From positions 163,590-227,589 of the forward strand of contig MKRJ01000018.1 in the NCBI GenBank assembly GCA_001896885.1: DNA of 64,000 bases. Reading direction: 5' to 3'. How positions within the stretch are numbered: the first letter of the stretch is position 1; each line of letters opens with the position of its first letter. The notes below the pieces were generated by a model that saw only the letters and a program-made list of their open reading frames with translations, had not been told where the DNA came from and made no database searches. This DNA is from Rhizobiales bacterium 65-79 (GTDB lineage: Bacteria > Pseudomonadota > Alphaproteobacteria > Rhizobiales > Rhizobiaceae). Below, one piece after another: positions 8,093 to 16,320 of this stretch. A program made the translations under genes and the position numbers.

Positions 8093-10887
8093 GCGCTGTC
8101 CCCCGCGAGCTTGGGGTTGGGGTTGCGGACGCGCGCGAGATAGGTGGTGCGCGGGCGCGTGCCGAGTTCGGCAAGCAGCGTGAAATGGCGCCGGTCCGCG
8201 CGCAGCCTGTTCACCTTCGACGCGGGATCCTGGAGGTTGCCGAACTGGATGGCGCGCGTTGGGCAGGCGTCCTGGCAGGCCGTCGTCACGCCGCCCTCGG
8301 GGATCGGCGTGTCGGTCTTCTCGGCCTCACGGCGCGCGCCGCTGATGCGCTGGACGCAATAGGTGCATTTCTCCATGACGCCGCGCGCCCGGACGGTCAC
8401 GTCCGGATTGAAGCGGGCCCTCATGGGTTCTTTGCCGAGGTCCTGGTATTCCTGCCCGGAATTATAGGCGAACCAGTTGAAGCGCCGCACCTTGTAGGGG
8501 CAATTCGACTGGCAGAAACGCGTGCCGACACAGCGGTTATAGACCTGGACGTTCAGCCCTTCCGTGTCGTGGACGGAAGCCTCCACCGGACAGACCGGCT
8601 CGCACGGCGCCTTTTCGCAGTGCATGCATGGAACGGGCTCGAAGCCATGCCGGGGCTCGGCGGCGTCGCCGAGATCGTAGCGGTCGATGCGCAGCCAATG
8701 CATGGCGCGTCCGTTGGCGACTTCATCCGGTCCGACGACCGCGATGTTGTTCTCCGACTGGCAGGCGATGACGCAGGCGTTGCAGCCGATGCAGGCGGCG
8801 GTATCGATCACCATCGCCCAGGAATAGGGATCCTTCGCCGGTCCCGGCCCGAACAGGCTGGGGACCGGCTCCCGGGGCTTGCCGGCGCCAGGCAGCGCCT
8901 CGCCCGCGGTCACCTCGGGCAGGAGCTTCCCAAGATCGCCCTCGAGCGAGAAATGCATCTGCGTCGAGGGGACCGGCGCCCTGCGGCCGGTCCGGATCAC
9001 CTTGACACCGGCCACGACGTTCCCGAGGCTTCCCGGCGCCAGCAGCCGCGCATTGTAGCCGAGCCCGGTGCCGATGGCGCCGGCGCGCAGCCGGCCATAG
9101 CCGAGCGTGAGGCCGACCACGCCTTTCGCCTGCCCGCGATCGATGCGGGCCGGGCCCTCGACGGCGCCTTCGACGGAAGCGACGGCGACCACGTCGCCGT
9201 CCTCGACAGACAGCGCCTGCGCGTCAACGGGAGCGAGCGACACCACATTGGTCCATGTGCCCTTCGACAACGGCTTGGGGCACTCCTGCAGCCAGGCATT
9301 GTTGGAAAAGCGGCCGTCATAGATGGTCGGATCCGGCCTCAGCACAGCCGTGAAGCCGCCCTTCGGAGGAGTCCTTGCCGCGTCTTCCGGCGCCAAGGCC
9401 TCGGCAGGCGAGGCCGCAGGGGACAGCGAGGAGCTTTTCGGCGCGCGGCCGGAGACGATGCCGCTCACCAGCGTGCCACGCCACCAGTTCTCGAACGCCT
9501 CGTCGGTTTCGTCCTGCCGCCATGTCGCCCGCACGATGTCGTGGCCGGAAGGCGTCGGCTGCCCGGCATAGAGCGCGACGACCTCGTGCGCGGAGCGTGT
9601 CTCGTAAAGCGGCCGGATCAAGGGCTGGACGATACTGACGGCGCCGTCCGCCGAGGTGAGGTCGGACCACGCTTCGAGCGGATGCGAGAGCGGCAGGTGC
9701 CAGCGGCAAAGCCCCGCCGTCTCGTCGTCATAGCAGCCGGCGTGCACCGCGAAAGGCACCGCCTCGAGCCGATCGGCGAAGGTCTTGCCGGGCGCAGCGT
9801 CGTAGGCCGGGTTACAGTCGAGCACGAGCAGGTTCTCGACCTTGCCGCCATAAAGCGACGCAAGGAAATCGCCCAAAGCTTCCGGATGCGGCAGACCTTG
9901 GGGCGGCTCGATCCGATCGACGGGCGCTCCGGCCTTCCGGTTGGCGTCGTCGACGGCCTTTCGCGCGGCGGCGCTCAGGGAGCCGCCGGCGAGGAGCAAG
10001 GCCCCCTGCCCCGCCGCCTTCAAATCGGCCAGCATGGCCTCCACGAAATGCCGCGCCTCGCCGGGAAGATCCGCCGGCGGCGCATTGCCGCCGCCGAGGC
10101 GTCCGGCGATCTCCATCGCGATCGCCTCGATGCCGGCGGGCGGCAGCGCCAGCCGGTGGTCGGCATTGGCCCCTGTCAGCGTCCAAATGGATTCGACCGC
10201 ATAGAGACGCGACATGCGTTGGTCCGCGCTCCGCCTGCCGTCGATGAAGCGCCGGCCGAGCACGACCTGCATCGGTCCGGGCCCGAGCGGATCGGCATCG
10301 AGCGAGACGATCACCTTCGCCTTGTCGAGGCGCGGTACCAGGCGCGCGCCCTCCGCCGCTCCACCTGCCGGATCGTAGGCGAACCAGCGCGTGCCCGGCA
10401 CCTGGCCCGACAGTTCGGCGATCTGCCGCAGCAGCGTCGGCGACGTGACGGTGGAAGTCAGGATATGAAGCGGCGCGGCGCCGCTTTTCGCCTTGTCCGT
10501 CCGGGCGAGCAGTTCGGCGAAGAATTCGGACCAGCCGCTGATCGAATTCGGCCCGCGGATGGTGCCGGAGCGCTCGGGATCGTAGAGCGCCATGATCTCG
10601 GCTTCGCCGAAGATGTCGGTCGCGCCGAGGCTTGCCGGATGGCGGGGGTTGCCAGCGATCTTGATCGGCCGCCCCTCGACTGCCTTGACGATCACCCCGC
10701 GCGCATAGCCGCCGAGCGGCAGAGCGGTCGCGTAATATTCGGGCTCGCCGGCTGCCATGCCTTCGGGCATGTCGACGTAAGGCAGTATCTCCTCATATGG
10801 GCGCGAGCAGCCGGCAAGGGAAACCGCGGCCCCGGCGGCGAAGAGCTTCAGCGCCGCGCGCCGGCTGATTTCGGTTCCCGCGCTCAT
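8089..10887 (-). CDS. actB: Alternative Complex III subunit ActB (fused molybdopterin-like and Fe-S protein)
   Basis: Large periplasmic Fe-S subunit, 932 residues. A twin-arginine type leader (SRRAALKLF, then a hydrophobic stretch ending LAGC) starts the protein. A long molybdopterin-oxidoreductase-like domain (about residues 50-650) follows, which in ACIII carries no Mo cofactor. The C-terminal ferredoxin-type domain has four cysteine groups: CIGCNACVIAC, CMHCEKAPCEPVC, CVGTRFCQSNC and CTYC...CQDAC. They would hold three [4Fe-4S] and one [3Fe-4S] cluster in the family. ATG 10887 is preferred to GTG 10896 because it overlaps the actA stop by 4 bp. Confidence 0.96.
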   Translation of the reverse strand: MSAGTEISRRAALKLFAAGAAVSLAGCSRPYEEILPYVDMPEGMAAGEPEYYATALPLGGYARGVIVKAVEGRPIKIAGNPRHPASLGATDIFGEAEIMALYDPERSGTIRGPNSISGWSEFFAELLARTDKAKSGAAPLHILTSTVTSPTLLRQIAELSGQVPGTRWFAYDPAGGAAEGARLVPRLDKAKVIVSLDADPLGPGPMQVVLGRRFIDGRRSADQRMSRLYAVESIWTLTGANADHRLALPPAGIEAIAMEIAGRLGGGNAPPADLPGEARHFVEAMLADLKAAGQGALLLAGGSLSAAARKAVDDANRKAGAPVDRIEPPQGLPHPEALGDFLASLYGGKVENLLVLDCNPAYDAAPGKTFADRLEAVPFAVHAGCYDDETAGLCRWHLPLSHPLEAWSDLTSADGAVSIVQPLIRPLYETRSAHEVVALYAGQPTPSGHDIVRATWRQDETDEAFENWWRGTLVSGIVSGRAPKSSSLSPAASPAEALAPEDAARTPPKGGFTAVLRPDPTIYDGRFSNNAWLQECPKPLSKGTWTNVVSLAPVDAQALSVEDGDVVAVASVEGAVEGPARIDRGQAKGVVGLTLGYGRLRAGAIGTGLGYNARLLAPGSLGNVVAGVKVIRTGRRAPVPSTQMHFSLEGDLGKLLPEVTAGEALPGAGKPREPVPSLFGPGPAKDPYSWAMVIDTAACIGCNACVIACQSENNIAVVGPDEVANGRAMHWLRIDRYDLGDAAEPRHGFEPVPCMHCEKAPCEPVCPVEASVHDTEGLNVQVYNRCVGTRFCQSNCPYKVRRFNWFAYNSGQEYQDLGKEPMRARFNPDVTVRARGVMEKCTYCVQRISGARREAEKTDTPIPEGGVTTACQDACPTRAIQFGNLQDPASKVNRLRADRRHFTLLAELGTRPRTTYLARVRNPNPKLAGDSA

Positions 10888-11540
10888 CGGTGGCACACCG
10901 AGCAGTCGGTCATGTTCGCGGTCTCCACGACATAGTGGCGCAACATGGCGACCGCCTTTCGGGGGTCATTGTGCGGGTCCGGAACGTGCGGGTCGAATAT
11001 GTCCGCCTCGTCGCGCATGTGCGTGCCGGGATGGCGGTGGCAGGCGAGGCACCAGCCCATCGTCAGCGGCGTCTTCTTTTCGGTCAGAGGCTGCTCGCTC
11101 ATGTCGCCATGGCAGGTCGTGCAGCCGATGCCGTTGCGGATGTGGACGCTGTGGTCGAAATAGACGTAGTCGGGCAGCCGATAGACGCGGTTCCAGCGGA
11201 TCGGGATGCCCGTCGCCAGGCTTTGCCGGACAGGCGCCAGCATGGCGGCGTTCGTGAAAAGCTGCGAATGGCAGGTCATGCAGGTATGGGTGGGCGGCAG
11301 GCCGGCGAATGCCACCTTATCGACTCCGCCATGGCAGTAGCGGCAGTCGAGCCCGAGATCGCCGACATGATGCTTGTGGCTGAATGGGACGGGCTGGTCG
11401 ACGAACCTGCCCTCGCCCGTCGTATAGGACGAGGCGTGGAGCTGGTAGTTCACGACAAAGACAAGGACGACCACGACAGGAATCGAAACAAGGACCGCAA
11501 TGGCCACGGTGTTGGCGCGCGGATGGAAAATCTGTGCCAT
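10884..11540 (-). CDS. actA: Alternative Complex III subunit ActA (pentaheme cytochrome c)
   Basis: Membrane-anchored pentaheme cytochrome c, 218 residues. One N-terminal membrane helix (about residues 12-32) leads into a periplasmic domain with exactly five CXXCH motifs: CRYCH, CMTCH, CTTCH, CLACH and CSVCH. Several extra His residues (HKHH, DHSVHIR) could be distal ligands. It is the first gene of the operon and its upstream region must hold the promoter. ActA collects electrons from ActB and passes them to ActE or the CoxB cytochrome domain. Confidence 0.96.
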   Translation of the reverse strand: MAQIFHPRANTVAIAVLVSIPVVVVLVFVVNYQLHASSYTTGEGRFVDQPVPFSHKHHVGDLGLDCRYCHGGVDKVAFAGLPPTHTCMTCHSQLFTNAAMLAPVRQSLATGIPIRWNRVYRLPDYVYFDHSVHIRNGIGCTTCHGDMSEQPLTEKKTPLTMGWCLACHRHPGTHMRDEADIFDPHVPDPHNDPRKAVAMLRHYVVETANMTDCSVCHR

Positions 11541-11941
11541 TTACGATGCCGGCCGCGAAAATTCCGAGACTTGCCCTGTTCTCCGCTCAGGAGAACCGCC
11601 GTCTTCCGTTCATGCTGCCCGACCGGCGCGGCCGCTCGCCTGCTTGCCAGGACAGCCTGGACATGAAGCGCGGAAGTCCTCGCTTGGAGAGGCAAATCCG
11701 CGGGCGAATCCTTCCTGAAGTGGAGCTTACCGAATGCGATTTTCCTGACATAACCCGGCGGCACCGGATTTGTTCCGGAAAGTCCGGATGGCGGCCGGCT
11801 GCGCCGTGGCCCATCTTCCCGGCGGCTGGAATACTGTCGATGGGGAAACCACGGCGCCTTGTGTCGGCCTCGATCCGGCATACCTATAAGGCGTAGGGAC
11901 TTTCGGGCGCGGCGTTGCGCGCCCCATGACGGTACAGGGAA
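11541..11941 (-). promoter_or_regulatory. Divergent intergenic region, presumed promoter of the act-cox operon
   Basis: About 400 bp between the divergently transcribed actA and the trypsin-like gene. Short open frames here look like noise: they overlap each other on both strands and have no plausible ribosome sites. The region must contain the start of the respiratory operon, since every gene from actA down to coxD overlaps its neighbour. I cannot point to a convincing -35/-10 pair or operator by eye. Confidence 0.45.
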
Positions 11942-12847
11942 ATGAACTTCGATCGGATCCGCCCCTCTGTCGTCGCCGTCCGCGCGACGATTCCTGCCGA
12001 CGCGTTCACCGCCGACACGCTCGGCACACGGCGCGAGGGCAGCGGCGTGGTGATCCGCCAGAACGGGCTCGTGCTCACCATCGGCTATCTCATCACCGAG
12101 GCCGAGGAGGTGTGGCTGACCCGGCATGACGGTGTCGTGATCCCCGGCCACGCGCTCGCCTACGATCAGGAGACCGGCTTCGGCCTCGTTCAGGCGCTCG
12201 GCGACCTCGGCCTGCCGGCGCTGCCCTTCGGCGATTCGGCCCGCGCCAAGGTCAGCGACGAAATCGCGCTCATCGACGGGCTTGGCCGCACCGTCGAAGG
12301 CCAGATCGTCGCCCGGCAGGAATTCGCCGGCTATTGGGAATATCTTCTCGACAACGCCATCTTCATCGCACCGGCGCATCCCTCATGGGGCGGCGCGGCA
12401 CTGGTCGATGCGGAAGGAAAGTTGCTCGGGGTCGGCTCGCTCAGGCTGCAGATGAGCCAGGACGATACGATCGAGGACATCAACATGGTCGTACCGATCG
12501 ATCTCCTGATGCCGATCTTCGAGGATCTGGTGAAGCGCGGGGCGGTCGCCAAGCCGCCGCGCCCCTGGCTCGGCGCCTTCTCCGCCGAATATAATGGCGA
12601 GGTCGTCGTGATGAGCGTCGCCGACAACGGCCCCGCAGCCAAGGCGGGCCTGCAGCGCGGCGACATCATCTCCGACGTCAAGGACCAGGAGGTCCGGGGC
12701 CTCGCCGATTTCTACCGCAGCATCTGGGCGAGCGGCCCGGCCGGGACGGAACTGCCGCTCCGCGTCGTGCGCGACGGACGCGAGACATGGCTGCGCGTCA
12801 AGTCGATCGACCGCGCCGCGGCGCTGAAGAAGCCGCAGATGCAGTAG
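11942..12847 (+). CDS. Trypsin-fold/PDZ protein lacking the catalytic triad (S1C pseudoprotease)
   Basis: A 301-residue HtrA-like protein with a chymotrypsin-fold domain (about residues 10-195) and one C-terminal PDZ domain (about 205-290). The framework GSGVVI...G.VLT is kept, but each triad position looks replaced. The TNxHV histidine site reads TIGYLI (Tyr), the DLA aspartate site reads TGFGLV, and the GNSGG serine site reads PSWGGA (Trp). There is no obvious signal peptide, so it may be cytoplasmic. Proteolysis is therefore unlikely and a binding or regulatory role is inferred. It is transcribed divergently from the ACIII operon. Confidence 0.82.
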   Translation: MNFDRIRPSVVAVRATIPADAFTADTLGTRREGSGVVIRQNGLVLTIGYLITEAEEVWLTRHDGVVIPGHALAYDQETGFGLVQALGDLGLPALPFGDSARAKVSDEIALIDGLGRTVEGQIVARQEFAGYWEYLLDNAIFIAPAHPSWGGAALVDAEGKLLGVGSLRLQMSQDDTIEDINMVVPIDLLMPIFEDLVKRGAVAKPPRPWLGAFSAEYNGEVVVMSVADNGPAAKAGLQRGDIISDVKDQEVRGLADFYRSIWASGPAGTELPLRVVRDGRETWLRVKSIDRAAALKKPQMQ

Positions 12848-12869
12848 CGCGGCGACAGGCGGCGCGATC

Positions 12870-13754
12870 TCACTCCGGATCGGTCGCCGCCAATTTCGCC
12901 TTTATCTCGAGGAAATCGCGCCAGGCGAGCCGCTTGGCCGCCGGGTTGCGCAGGAGATAGGCCGGGTGCAGCGTCGGCATGGCGGGAATGACACGCCCGC
13001 CGGCGGTCCGGTGCTCGCGCCAGGTGCCGCGCAGCCGCATGATGCCGACCTGCGTGTCGAGGAGCGCCTTGGTCGACGGGTTGCCGAGTGTGACCAGCAC
13101 CTTCGGTGCGGCAAGCTCGATCTGACGCTCGATGAAGGGCCGGCAGATCTCGGTCTCGATCGGCGTCGGCGTGCGGTTGCCCGGCGGTCGCCAGGGGATC
13201 ACGTTGGCGATGTAGGCCGACCGCCGGTCGCGGCCGATCGCCGCCAGCATGCGGTCGAGAAGCTGGCCGGAAACGCCGACGAAGGGCAGGCCTTCTATGT
13301 CCTCGTCGCGGCCCGGCGCCTCGCCGACCAGCATCAGGTTGGCCCCAGGATTGCCATCGGCGAAGACAAGGTTCTTGGCGGTGAATTTCAGATTGCAGCC
13401 GTCGAAGGCGGCGAGTTGCTCGCGCAGCTCTTCGAGCGTGCGCGCTTCACGCGCGAGTTCCCTCGCCCGCGCCACCTGCGCCCCGTCGGGAACGGCGGCG
13501 GGCAGAGGCCGGCTGATCTCCCCCTTTGAAGGGCGAATGGAAGCATCGGACGAAAATCCCCCCTCGCCCGGCTTTTGGCCGGCCCGAGGACCGGCTCCGC
13601 GCTCCGATGAGGGGGCCTGTTCTTCCGAAGGCGGCATCCGCTCCGCGAACCAGTCCACCGCCTCCTCGCCCAGCGCCTCGTCGGCGCCCGCATCCGCATA
13701 GAAATGCAGGAGCTCTCGCAACGACCAGGACTGCTTGCCGGTTTCGGGAACCAT
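12870..13754 (-). CDS. Uracil-DNA glycosylase, family 4-like
   Basis: Base-excision repair enzyme that removes uracil from DNA, 294 residues from the chosen ATG. The catalytic domain covers about residues 100-290, with the first active-site motif GEAPGRDED, the SGQLLDRML segment and the second motif HPAYLL near the C-terminus. The N-terminal region starts with WSLRELLHFYADAGAD and continues through a low-complexity Pro/Ser/Gly linker encoded by a palindromic DNA stretch. The four cysteines that hold the [4Fe-4S] cluster in classical family 4 members are not all present, since the usual CxxC reads GCNLK. An earlier ATG at 13796 would overlap the next gene. Confidence 0.88.
   Translation of the reverse strand: MVPETGKQSWSLRELLHFYADAGADEALGEEAVDWFAERMPPSEEQAPSSERGAGPRAGQKPGEGGFSSDASIRPSKGEISRPLPAAVPDGAQVARARELAREARTLEELREQLAAFDGCNLKFTAKNLVFADGNPGANLMLVGEAPGRDEDIEGLPFVGVSGQLLDRMLAAIGRDRRSAYIANVIPWRPPGNRTPTPIETEICRPFIERQIELAAPKVLVTLGNPSTKALLDTQVGIMRLRGTWREHRTAGGRVIPAMPTLHPAYLLRNPAAKRLAWRDFLEIKAKLAATDPE
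13543..13610. repeat. Palindromic insert inside the uracil-DNA glycosylase gene
   Basis: Nested imperfect inverted repeats lie inside the coding region. GCATCGGACG (13543-13552) pairs with CGCTCCGATGA (13600-13610), and CCTCGCCCGGC (13562-13572) pairs with GCCGGCCCGAGG (13578-13589) around a TTTTG loop. It encodes a Pro/Ser/Gly-rich linker in the glycosylase. It resembles the palindromic repeats scattered through rhizobial genomes, inserted in frame. The identity as a mobile repeat is inferred. Confidence 0.45.
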
Positions 13755-13792
13755 GGGACGGGCGTGGCAGATCGCGGCGGGATTTGCAAGAA

Positions 13793-14386
13793 TCACGAGA
13801 AGGGAATGCGCGGGTCCTGGCGCAGATAGAAGATCGGGTCCGGCGTGAAATCCGAGACGAAGAAACCGAACGTCACGAAGCTTTTCGGATCCACATGGCC
13901 GTCGCGGAAGAGCAGCCTGTCATAGGGCTCGTAGTCGCGATGGTAGTCGGCGAACCGGTCGCACAGCAGCCCTTCGTCGGTGAGCTTGCGCTGGTTGAAG
14001 GACAGCCCGTCGCCGAAATCGCTCGGCACGCCAAGTTCCTCCTCGAGTTCGAACTCGAATTCGATCCATCCCTGGCCGGAGCCGTTGTGCACCACGAGGC
14101 GCAGATGCAGGAAACCGTTGGCATAGAGGCCGCCACCATCGCCAAAAGGCTTGAGCGGACGGGCCGCCCGGATGACCAGCGTGACCGGGCTCGCCGAGGA
14201 AAGCTCTTCGTCCAGTACGATCGGGTCGGCCGTGCTTCCGCTGCCGGAGATGCCGGTGATGCGGAAGCCGCCAAGTTCGTCCGAGAAGGAGTAGGCGCCG
14301 GCATAGAAGCGGCCATCATCCGCGGCGCCCGCGCCGCAGACCAGCGGCGCAAGCAGGAGGAGCCCGTATCCGCGCGCATTCACCAC
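13793..14386 (-). CDS. Predicted exported protein, function unknown
   Basis: About 197 residues. Three consecutive GTG codons (14389, 14386, 14383) follow a GGGGA ribosome site at 14393-14397; the middle one is used here and the exact start is uncertain. The N-terminus has a short hydrophobic signal (YGLLLLAPLVCGAGA) likely cleaved before ADDG. The mature part contains a beta-rich segment and an acidic run (EFEFELEEEL, about residue 120), then DGHVDPKSFVTFGF. I do not recognise a domain. It ends just beside the glycosylase gene on the same strand and may be co-transcribed with it. The long frame further upstream crosses the divergent ETF-QO gene and is rejected. Confidence 0.65.
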   Translation of the reverse strand: MVNARGYGLLLLAPLVCGAGAADDGRFYAGAYSFSDELGGFRITGISGSGSTADPIVLDEELSSASPVTLVIRAARPLKPFGDGGGLYANGFLHLRLVVHNGSGQGWIEFEFELEEELGVPSDFGDGLSFNQRKLTDEGLLCDRFADYHRDYEPYDRLLFRDGHVDPKSFVTFGFFVSDFTPDPIFYLRQDPRIPFS

Positions 14387-14522
14387 CACCGATCCCCGGC
14401 TGGTCGCATCCGCCGCCGCAGTATGGCGCCGCTTCGCGGTTTCAAGCCAGCGAAAACTGCGATAATGAGCAGCAACACGATGGTCACGCCGCCGGCGGGC
14501 GGCCGGCGAGGAGGTCTTCCGA

Positions 14523-16238
14523 ATGGACGAAGTCGAACGCGAAAGCATGGAATTCGACGTGGTCATCGTCGGCGCGGGGCCGGCGGGGCTTGCTGCGGCG
14601 ATCCGGCTGAAGCAGCTCAATCCGGAGCTTTCCGTCGTCGTGCTCGAGAAGGGCGCCGAGGTAGGCGCGCATATTCTTTCGGGCGCGGTGGTCGATCCGG
14701 TCGGGATCGACCGGCTGCTCCCCGGCTGGCGCGAGGAGGAAGGGCATCCCTTCAGGACGCCCGTCACCGACGACCGCTTCCTTTTCCTCGGCCCCGGCGG
14801 GTCGATGCGGCTGCCGAATTTCATGATGCCGCCGCTGATGAACAATCACGGCAACTACATCGTCTCGCTCGGCAATGTCTGCCGCTGGCTGGCGACGCAT
14901 GCCGAGGCGCTCGGCGTCGAGATCTATCCGGGCTTCGCCGCCGTCGATCTCGTCTTCGACGAGAACCAGGCCGTCACCGGCGTCATCACCGGGGATATGG
15001 GCGTGGAGCGCGACGGCACGCATGGCCCGAACTATGCGCCGGGCATGGCGCTGATGGGCAAATATGTGATGATCGGAGAGGGCGCGCGCGGCTCGCTCGC
15101 CAAGAAGCTGATCGCCGGCTTCGGCCTTGCCGATGGAAGGCAACCCGGCAAGTTCGGCATCGGGCTGAAGGAACTCTGGCAGGTGAAGCCCGAGAACCAC
15201 AGGCCGGGGCTGGTCCAGCATTCGTTCGGCTGGCCGCTCGACATGAATACAGGCGGGGGTTCGTTCCTCTATCACATGGAGGACAACCAGGTGGCGGTCG
15301 GCTTCGTCGTCCACCTGAACTACAAGAACCCGTACCTCTCGCCCTTCGAGGAGTTCCAGCGCTTCAAGACGCATCCGGCGATCCGCGGCACGTTCGAGGG
15401 CGCCAAGCGCATTTCATACGGCGCCCGCGCCATCACCGAGGGCGGCTGGCAGTCCGTGCCGAAGCTCTCCTTCCCCGGCGGCGTGCTGATCGGATGCTCG
15501 GCCGGCTTCGTCAACGTGCCGCGCATCAAGGGATCGCACAATGCGGTCCTGTCCGGCATGCAGGCGGCGGAACATGCCGCCGCGGCGCTTGCCGCCGGCC
15601 GCGCCAACGACGAATTGAAGGGCTACGAGGACGCGTGGCGCGGCTCGGAGATCGGCCGCGACCTGAAGAAGGTGCGCAACGTCAAGCCGCTCTGGTCGCG
15701 CTACGGCACGGTCGGCGGCGTCGTGCTGGGCGGCCTCGACATGTGGATGAACACGCTCTTCGGCGTCTCCCCCTTCGGCACGCTGAAGCACGGCAAGGCC
15801 GACTACGCGACTCTTGAGCCCGCCGGAAAACATCAGCCCATCGACTACCCCAAGCCGGACGGCGTGCTCACCTTCGACCGGCTCTCCTCGGTGTTCCTCT
15901 CCAACACGAACCACGAGGAAAACGAGCCGGTGCATCTCATCGTCGGCGATCCCGAATTGCAGAAGCGCTCGGAATACGGGGTGTTTTCAGGCCCTTCGAC
16001 CCGCTATTGCCCGGCCGGCGTCTATGAGTGGGTGGATGCCGACGGCAATTCGCTCGCCGGCGGCCCCGGTTCGCCGACGAAGGGCGGGGAAATTTCGCAC
16101 ACGAACCCCGACGCGCGCTACGTCATCAACGCGCAGAACTGCGTGCACTGCAAGACCTGCGACATCAAGGACCCGAACCAGAACATCAACTGGGTGCCAC
16201 CGCAGGGCGGCGAAGGGCCGGTCTATCCGAATATGTGA
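14523..16238 (+). CDS. Electron transfer flavoprotein-ubiquinone oxidoreductase
   Basis: ETF-QO, 571 residues, passes electrons from reduced ETF (fatty acid and amino acid dehydrogenases) to ubiquinone at the inner membrane. The N-terminal FAD-binding motif VIVGAGPAGLAAAIRL is at about residues 14-29. The family segments HILSGAVVDP, GSMRLPNFMMPP and YNYKNPYLSPFEEF-like stretch follow. The C-terminal [4Fe-4S] domain has YCPAGVYEW and NCVHCKTCDIKDP, the canonical four-cysteine arrangement. A GAGGAGG ribosome site about 10 bp before ATG 14523 supports the start. Full length for the family. Confidence 0.96.
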   Translation: MDEVERESMEFDVVIVGAGPAGLAAAIRLKQLNPELSVVVLEKGAEVGAHILSGAVVDPVGIDRLLPGWREEEGHPFRTPVTDDRFLFLGPGGSMRLPNFMMPPLMNNHGNYIVSLGNVCRWLATHAEALGVEIYPGFAAVDLVFDENQAVTGVITGDMGVERDGTHGPNYAPGMALMGKYVMIGEGARGSLAKKLIAGFGLADGRQPGKFGIGLKELWQVKPENHRPGLVQHSFGWPLDMNTGGGSFLYHMEDNQVAVGFVVHLNYKNPYLSPFEEFQRFKTHPAIRGTFEGAKRISYGARAITEGGWQSVPKLSFPGGVLIGCSAGFVNVPRIKGSHNAVLSGMQAAEHAAAALAAGRANDELKGYEDAWRGSEIGRDLKKVRNVKPLWSRYGTVGGVVLGGLDMWMNTLFGVSPFGTLKHGKADYATLEPAGKHQPIDYPKPDGVLTFDRLSSVFLSNTNHEENEPVHLIVGDPELQKRSEYGVFSGPSTRYCPAGVYEWVDADGNSLAGGPGSPTKGGEISHTNPDARYVINAQNCVHCKTCDIKDPNQNINWVPPQGGEGPVYPNM

Positions 16239-16320
16239 GGGCGGAGCTTTCGGGAAGGCCGCGAATACCGGCCGCCGGCATCCCGACCGATGCCTGGGCA
16301 TCCAAACTCGGTGCCAGGAA

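Noticed and set aside
8185..10935. 900-codon plus-strand frame antisense to actB
   Set aside because: Composition is typical of reverse-complement frames of a GC-rich gene and no domain is recognisable, whereas the opposite strand is ActB with four Fe-S cysteine groups.
11500..11900. Small plus-strand frames upstream of the trypsin-like gene
   Set aside because: They overlap the actA 5' end and its promoter region and have no coherent protein features.
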